Source: Liolophura sinensis
Lineage: Eukaryota > Mollusca > Polyplacophora > Chitonida > Chitonidae
Direction: 5' to 3'
DNA length: 64,000 nucleotides
Assembly: GCF_032854445.1 (NCBI RefSeq)
Contig: NC_088300.1
Coordinates: 14,203,570-14,267,569 of the forward strand
Positions within the stretch are counted from its first letter, which is position 1. Every line of letters begins with the position of its first letter. Shown here in pieces: positions 60,601 to 64,000 of the stretch. The position numbers were made by a program, and so were the translations under genes. The notes beneath the pieces are model-generated. The model worked only from the letters and a program-made list of their open reading frames with translations. It did no database searches and was not told where the DNA came from.

Positions 60601-62554
60601 ATCCACACCCTCACAACCCATTCCACCTCTTACTTTTTTTGACCGCACCCACCCTTCTGTCTGGTACATCCCCTTGAAACAGTTCACCTTGGAAGTCTAT
60701 AGATGTGATTCCTCCCAGGTTCAACCACACCCTTATACCCCAGGCCACTCCTTACTCTGGCCACACTCACCCTCTGACCACACCCACCCTTCAATCTGGT
60801 GCATCCCCTTGAAACAGTCCACCAGGGACATGTATTGATGTGGGTCCTCCTGGCCTCATCTACACCCTTACCAGGGCACTCCTTACTCTGGCCACACCCA
60901 TCCCCTGATCATACCCACCCTTCTGTCCGGTACATCCTCCTGAAACAGTCCACCAGGGACATGTATTGATGTGGGTCCTCCTGGCCTCATCTACACCCTT
61001 ACCAGGGCACTCCTTACCCTGGCCACACCCATCCCCTGATCACACCCACCCTTCTGTCCGGTACATCCTCCTGAAACAGTCCACCAGGGAGGTGTATCGA
61101 TGTGGATCCTCAGGGCCTCGCTGAATCTGAAAACGTGTCTTCACTAGATCCAGAGGGTGCATAATGGATACTTCAACAAAGCCTGCAGAAGTCAAAAAAC
61201 AAGACTTATTACAGTCTTTATTCCAATAGTGTTTTAAAATTGACACCTTTCTTGACGTGACATGTTGTTTCCTGGTTAGATAAAAGGATCCTGGCAAAGC
61301 CTGGGGAAAACCCCAGCACCTTCAAGGTCAGCTGACACACCTCCTAAAATCAAGCTGTGGCCAAATTATCAGGAGGTGGGTTTCAACCTCAGACATCATT
61401 AGTGAAGAACTAATTCTGGCAAACTTCATCCAGTATATATGACAAATAATGATTTTTTTTTTTATCTAGTCTTCAATTTCGCAAAGAAAATGTGGAAGAG
61501 TAATGAAAATTTTAGAATAAGGTGCCACTGCCCATCAGATCCAACTTCCCATGCATGCACATGTGTATCTCTCATCTTAGACATAGAAATCTGAAGTGTG
61601 ACGGAATAATATTTAGAATCAATCTTAAAAAACTTGCTATGTAAGAAATACATATGCCTACAGCTCAGTTTCTTTGACCAGAAGAGTGTGTCCACTTTAA
61701 AAGAATTAACTAATTAGTATCAGTGGTGTTTTGAAATTTGCATTGCTAGCCTCGCTGCCTACCATGAGCTATGACAAACTAATCCTCAAGTTAATATTAG
61801 ACATCTATAGTGCATGCACATGCTCATCCATAATTGCTACAACACACTCAGTCTCAAGTTAAACAACTTGTACATCAAAAAGAGTCAAACACAACTTGTC
61901 AGATTTAATTTAGTAGATCGTTTGTGTTCACACCATATGGTATGACTTAGTCACTTGTAACTGTGTATTAGGATATCAGTATCATTGGATTAGAGCTAGA
62001 CTTTACTTTTTTCATGATAAATGTACATAGTCTAATGGTATACGGTATAGCATGGTAAAAATTCTATCGTTCTACAAATTTGACACAAGGGCCTGTGAGT
62101 TTGATCAGCATTAGTCTTCTGTTGATTTATTTATTTATTTGCTTGATCTTTCATGCCATACTCAAGAATATTTCACTTATACGACAGCAGCCAGCATTAT
62201 GGTGGGAGGAAACCGGGCAGAGCCCGGGGGGAAACCCACAACCATCCGCAGGTAGCTGTCAGACCTTCCCACTTACAAGGCTTCTGTTGAGGTTAACTTC
62301 AAATGCAGCCTTGCACTGATACACCACAACGTTTTCACAGGTCAGCCTACTCATCGAATGTCAAGTACGCCTAGTCAGATAGCTGACTTCAAGATACACA
62401 TAACATATTTAGTTGACATAATATAAGTTTTGCGTATACCCGCGGTTCCTCCAGCGATAAACTGCATGGCTGCTAGGGCGGTTGCAGATCGCTGGGCTGG
62501 GGCGGGAGGAGAGCCTATCAAAGGGGCAGCATTAGCTTCCAATCGCCCGGTCAT
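54603..62554 (-). CDS. SLC25A21: Mitochondrial 2-oxodicarboxylate carrier (8 exons)
   Basis: Inner-mitochondrial-membrane transporter that exchanges 2-oxoadipate and related C5-C7 oxodicarboxylates for 2-oxoglutarate in lysine and tryptophan catabolism (family knowledge). Exons on the - strand: 62554-62440, 61182-61050, 59366-59237, 58757-58650, 58030-57866, 55909-55728, 55214-55162, 54664-54603. All have GT/AG ends, and the phases close perfectly to 315 residues (human about 299). Three carrier signatures are present: HPLDLVKTRF (P48), NPFEVVKVKL (P145) and IPFDVAKSRI (P243). ETPKRAVKFFTFERYKQL, RHGVFNMIYFGFY and GPQPVPGQIKYKTCF are diagnostic of this carrier rather than of other SLC25 members. 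The extra N-terminal residues are Ala/Pro-rich. Intron 2 contains an exon-derived tandem array; several introns hold SINEs. Confidence 0.96.
55162..55214 (-). CDS. SLC25A21: SLC25A21 exon 7 (53 bp)
   Basis: A very short exon, phase 2 to phase 1, encoding FRALYKGLLPKVLRLGP. The acceptor AATTCAG at 55215 keeps phase. A second CAG 6 bases further on would lose two residues. Confidence 0.93.
55728..55909 (-). CDS. SLC25A21: SLC25A21 exon 6
   Basis: Phase 0 to phase 2, acceptor ATACACAG, donor GG|GTTAGT. It encodes the third carrier signature IPFDVAKSRIQGPQPVPGQI. Confidence 0.95.
56380..57345 (+). repeat. About 170-bp tandem repeat, about 4 copies, in SLC25A21 intron 5
   Basis: The phrase GGTTACCATGACAACCACGG recurs at 56757, 56874, 57043 and 57213. 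Each is followed in order by ACAAATGTGAGT, CACATTGTCATCTGTGG, ATCCACCAAAAATTAAA, GGAAAACAGTTGGA and CATATCTATTTATATAGTAT. The last two spacings are 169 and 170 bp; the first unit is truncated. A diverged partial copy lies at about 56380-56465. The array ends in a GGACGGACAGATC-type stretch. Confidence 0.85.
57523..57700 (-). mobile_element. SINE 3' two-thirds
   Basis: On the - strand: CTGGCTTCCTCTCCGGCCGC, GACCATCCGCAGG complement, ACCATAATGCTGGCTGCCGT and the GGCGTAAAACACCAATCAAA tail with AAATAAAT. The tRNA-like head is missing. It lies in SLC25A21 intron 5. Confidence 0.9.
57866..58030 (-). CDS. SLC25A21: SLC25A21 exon 5
   Basis: 55 codons, phase 0 to phase 0, acceptor ATTCAG, donor TCA|GTAAGG. 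It encodes GLEGMNKGLTSTLLRHGVFN, followed by MIYFGFYHSVKG. Confidence 0.95.
58175..58470 (+). mobile_element. Second SINE-like family, copy 1
   Basis: It shares with the copies at 58840 and 59890 the phrases CCTGGTGTCAGTTTAATGTG, GGGGTGTCATGCCTGGTGTC, then an ACACACACCTAATGACTC stretch and a closing TAAAACCC. A tRNA-like head may start at about 58175. It lies in SLC25A21 intron 4, sense to +. Confidence 0.7.
58650..58757 (-). CDS. SLC25A21: SLC25A21 exon 4
   Basis: 36 codons, phase 0 to phase 0, acceptor TTTTCAG, donor AAG|GTAGGA. It encodes the second carrier signature NPFEVVKVKLQAER. Confidence 0.95.
58840..59125 (+). mobile_element. Second SINE-like family, copy 2
   Basis: It begins with AAAGACTTTAAAACTGGTAC and TTGCTTGGCGCTCAACATTG, then GGCCTGGTGTCAGTTTAATG, and ends CCTAAACCCAATACATACAT. 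It is 5'-truncated relative to the copy at 59890 and lies in SLC25A21 intron 3. Confidence 0.7.
59237..59366 (-). CDS. SLC25A21: SLC25A21 exon 3
   Basis: Phase 2 to phase 0. It encodes FYKGIFPPLLAETPKRAVKF followed by FTFERYKQL, the most diagnostic block for this carrier. Confidence 0.95.
59428..59500 (-). mobile_element. SINE fragment (main family)
   Basis: CTCAAGAATATTTCACTATA, then GGGCAGAGCCCAGGGAAACC and ATGACCATCTGCG, are an inverted piece of the main SINE body. Both ends are missing. Confidence 0.7.
59890..60205 (+). mobile_element. Second SINE-like family, copy 3 with tRNA-like head
   Basis: The head reads GGTGGCCTAATGCTAAGAGC, then GTGTCAAACCCTGG (box-B-like). It is followed by AAGACTTTAAAAATGGTACT and the shared body, and ends with ATGTAAAACCCAAGAATATA and a TACATA-type tail. 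This most complete copy suggests a tRNA-derived SINE of about 310 bp. It lies in SLC25A21 intron 2. Confidence 0.75.
60340..61080 (-). repeat. Exon-derived tandem array, unit about 130 bp, in SLC25A21 intron 2
   Basis: On the + strand, CTTCTGTCCGGTACATCCTC, then CTGAAACAGTCCACCAGGGA and TGTATTGATGTGGGTCCTCC, repeats with its GGTA core at about 60419, 60549, 60663, 60799, 60929 and 61060. A partial unit lies near 60370. The copy at 61060 is the genuine 3' half of exon 2 (encoding YTSLVDCFRRMYRTEG) with its donor. Each other unit holds a pseudo-exon fragment plus the same following intron sequence. The two units next to the exon are almost identical; more distant ones diverge progressively. Confidence 0.9.
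61050..61182 (-). CDS. SLC25A21: SLC25A21 exon 2
   Basis: Acceptor TTCTGCAG (phase 1), donor GAAGG|GTGGGT (phase 2). It encodes the first carrier signature and ends CFRRMYRTEG. Its 3' end and donor are the seed of the adjoining tandem array. Confidence 0.95.
62120..62275 (-). mobile_element. SINE 3' half
   Basis: TTTATTTATTTATTTGCTTG, then CATACTCAAGAATATTTCAC, CAGCATTATGGTGGGAGGAA and CAACCATCCGCAGGTAGCTG, are the inverted 3' half of the main SINE. The head is missing. It lies in SLC25A21 intron 1. Confidence 0.88.
62440..62554 (-). CDS. SLC25A21: SLC25A21 exon 1
   Basis: Start codon at 62554, reading MTGRLEANAAPLIGSPPAPA and ending MQFIAGGTA in phase 1 at GCGG|GTATAC. The second in-frame Met, at residue 30, is nearer the usual family start, so translation could begin there. 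Confidence 0.85.
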
Positions 62555-62856
62555 CTTTCCGTAGAGCGTTGGTTCGGTTTTCCAATAGCTCCTAACCGAT
62601 CGGCTGTCATCACCGCCTCTTTACTGATGACGATGGCACCTGAGAATATTCTGAGCATACACTGACATGAAAAGTCCTAGTTAACTGTGACACACTTTCG
62701 TAGGCAGGCTGCGCCTGCTCTATATAGATATTTAAGCTACTCAGGTACCGTATAATCTATTTTAACTCCGTGCAGCTGCATGACAGGGAGCAATCAGTAT
62801 TTTACTGTTGGTATTTTGGCCGCTTATCGTCGCGTGGTTGTCTCCCTTTATACGAT
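62555..62856. promoter_or_regulatory. Probable SLC25A21 promoter, possibly bidirectional
   Basis: About 300 bp between the SLC25A21 start codon (-) and an ATG followed by a strong donor on the + strand at 62857. It is richer in G+C and CpG than its neighbours. There is no clear TATA box. Assignment rests on position only. Confidence 0.35.
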
Positions 62857-63729
62857 ATGGCAGCGTGGGGTGAATGGCAATGTGAGTGTGCTGGTATTTC
62901 ATGCGCCTTGGTGCCATTTTTGAAAATGTTGATCTGCAACGAAATGTTCTCTTTGAATGTGAAATGTGACTTTATTGTTGTGTCGATGTGCAACTGTAAA
63001 TATATCTGATGCTCACAGTTCAACACTCCGAGTCTGTCCATTGCAGTCGTTGTTGTTGTTACAACTGGCCGCACATCACATCTGACAATCCAACGAACGA
63101 CGTGACAAGCAGTACGCATACTAACCAGATCGGTACTGGGGAAGTTGTAAAACATTTATTGGCCTCTGAAAATGCACTTTTATGGGCGAAATTTTAGGCC
63201 ATTTAGGGTGACTTGTGTACATGTATCTCTAGTGACGTTTATAATATAAGTCACATGCATTAAAAGACCTAAAAGTAATGGGGACTCCTCAAACACCCAG
63301 TAGGCGGACCTTGTCGTCATTTTATTAAAGCCAAACGTTCCATTCCCAGATCATCACGATGACGTCTTATGAAATATAGCACGATATTGCAATAGGCATA
63401 TTGTAACATTACAAACGTTACGGTACAATCCATATTTGATGCAACTATGACGCAAGATACTACTTCATTCTAGCACCACCTCTGGATAAAAAATAATGCT
63501 TTTTCCCCATTCTGACTGTCATGTTTGCTTTACTTTCAGATTAAACAGCTACAGGTTATCCACATTGCAGTACAATCCCCCAGAAAATGTTTACTTGAGC
63601 GTGTCATGTTGTATGAATAAATCTTCTCCAAGATGAGTCAGTTATGGGGATCCATGCCTAAGCTTTGTCGCCTGTTTAGTAACCTCTGTGTACAGCGATT
63701 ACCTCAGACTTCACCGCAGCTTTGTTCAC
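62857..63729 (+). other. Possible first exons of a divergent + strand gene
   Basis: Two weak candidates. An ATG at 62857 reads MAAWGEWQ before a perfect GTGAGT donor at 62882. An exon at about 63541-63729 (acceptor TTACTTTCAG) contains ATG at 63633 reading MSQLWGSMPKLCRLFSNLCV, with 12 further codons (32 in all) before a GTGAGG donor. The two do not form one proven chain, and I recognise no family. The orientation is head-to-head with SLC25A21. Confidence 0.25.
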
Positions 63730-64000
63730 GTGAGGACCTGTCTGGATAATGTTGTTAAGTTTAAGTGCTGCTTAACAAAAATTCCTTAATGAGTCAAAAA
63801 TTTTTACTTTGATTTACTCTCTGACAGGAAATCTTGCCTTCAATCACTCTTAGAGCCTCAGTGAATGAATGAATGACAAATCTTGTAGGATCTGTTTGTG
63901 TTAACCATTATTGCGTTATTACATGTATACAAAATTTGAACGCTGAGTGCTTGTTCTAACTTCAGAAATAGTATGCTGAGAAAATCAGATTTATCTAAGA

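Noticed and set aside
60390..60626. 78-codon frame on the - strand resembling carrier exon pieces
   Set aside because: Not a separate gene. It reads through decayed units of the exon-derived tandem array, which explains fragments such as the KRKYRKEGWVG-like segment.

Overview
This is animal (metazoan) nuclear DNA. It is AT-rich, intron-rich and crowded with short interspersed elements and tandem repeats, with no prokaryotic gene layout. The repeat style (a tRNA-derived SINE with an AAATAAAT-type tail, many TACATGTA palindromes) and the protein families suggest a marine lophotrochozoan, most likely a mollusc. That placement is inference; no search was run.

Three protein genes can be assembled exon by exon with consistent splice phases. 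(1) On the + strand, positions 22973-44679, a 12-exon gene for an ionotropic glutamate receptor-like channel of about 790 residues: signal peptide, amino-terminal domain, S1, M1, pore loop, M3, S2, M4. (2) On the - strand, 50551-46887, a 4-exon gene for a protein of about 540 residues that I cannot name. It has a short beta-rich N-terminal module, a Ser/Thr/Glu-rich linker and a C-terminal phospholipase-D-like half with a degenerate HKD site. (3) On the - strand, 62554-54603, an 8-exon gene for the mitochondrial 2-oxodicarboxylate carrier SLC25A21 (315 residues). Genes 1 and 2 converge. Genes 2 and 3 lie in tandem. To the right of SLC25A21, a possible head-to-head + strand gene begins (weak evidence).

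The first 22.9 kb contains no gene I can support. It holds SINE copies, two decayed minisatellites and AT-rich DNA.

Mobile and repeated DNA. About eighteen copies or fragments of one tRNA-like SINE are visible, one with a perfect 13-bp target-site duplication. Three copies of a second SINE-like family lie within SLC25A21 introns. A dead Penelope-like retroelement with its GIY-YIG domain N-terminal to the reverse transcriptase (Naiad-type order) sits antisense in an intron of the receptor gene and has itself been hit by a SINE. A long inverted repeat with arms of about 270 bp and a 1.7-kb minisatellite lie in receptor intron 1.

The most striking signal is at about 60340-61080. The 3' part of SLC25A21 exon 2, with its splice donor and adjacent intron, has been amplified as a tandem array of about 130-bp units that extends into the intron and decays with distance from the exon. 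This is an exon-seeded minisatellite carrying decoy splice donors.
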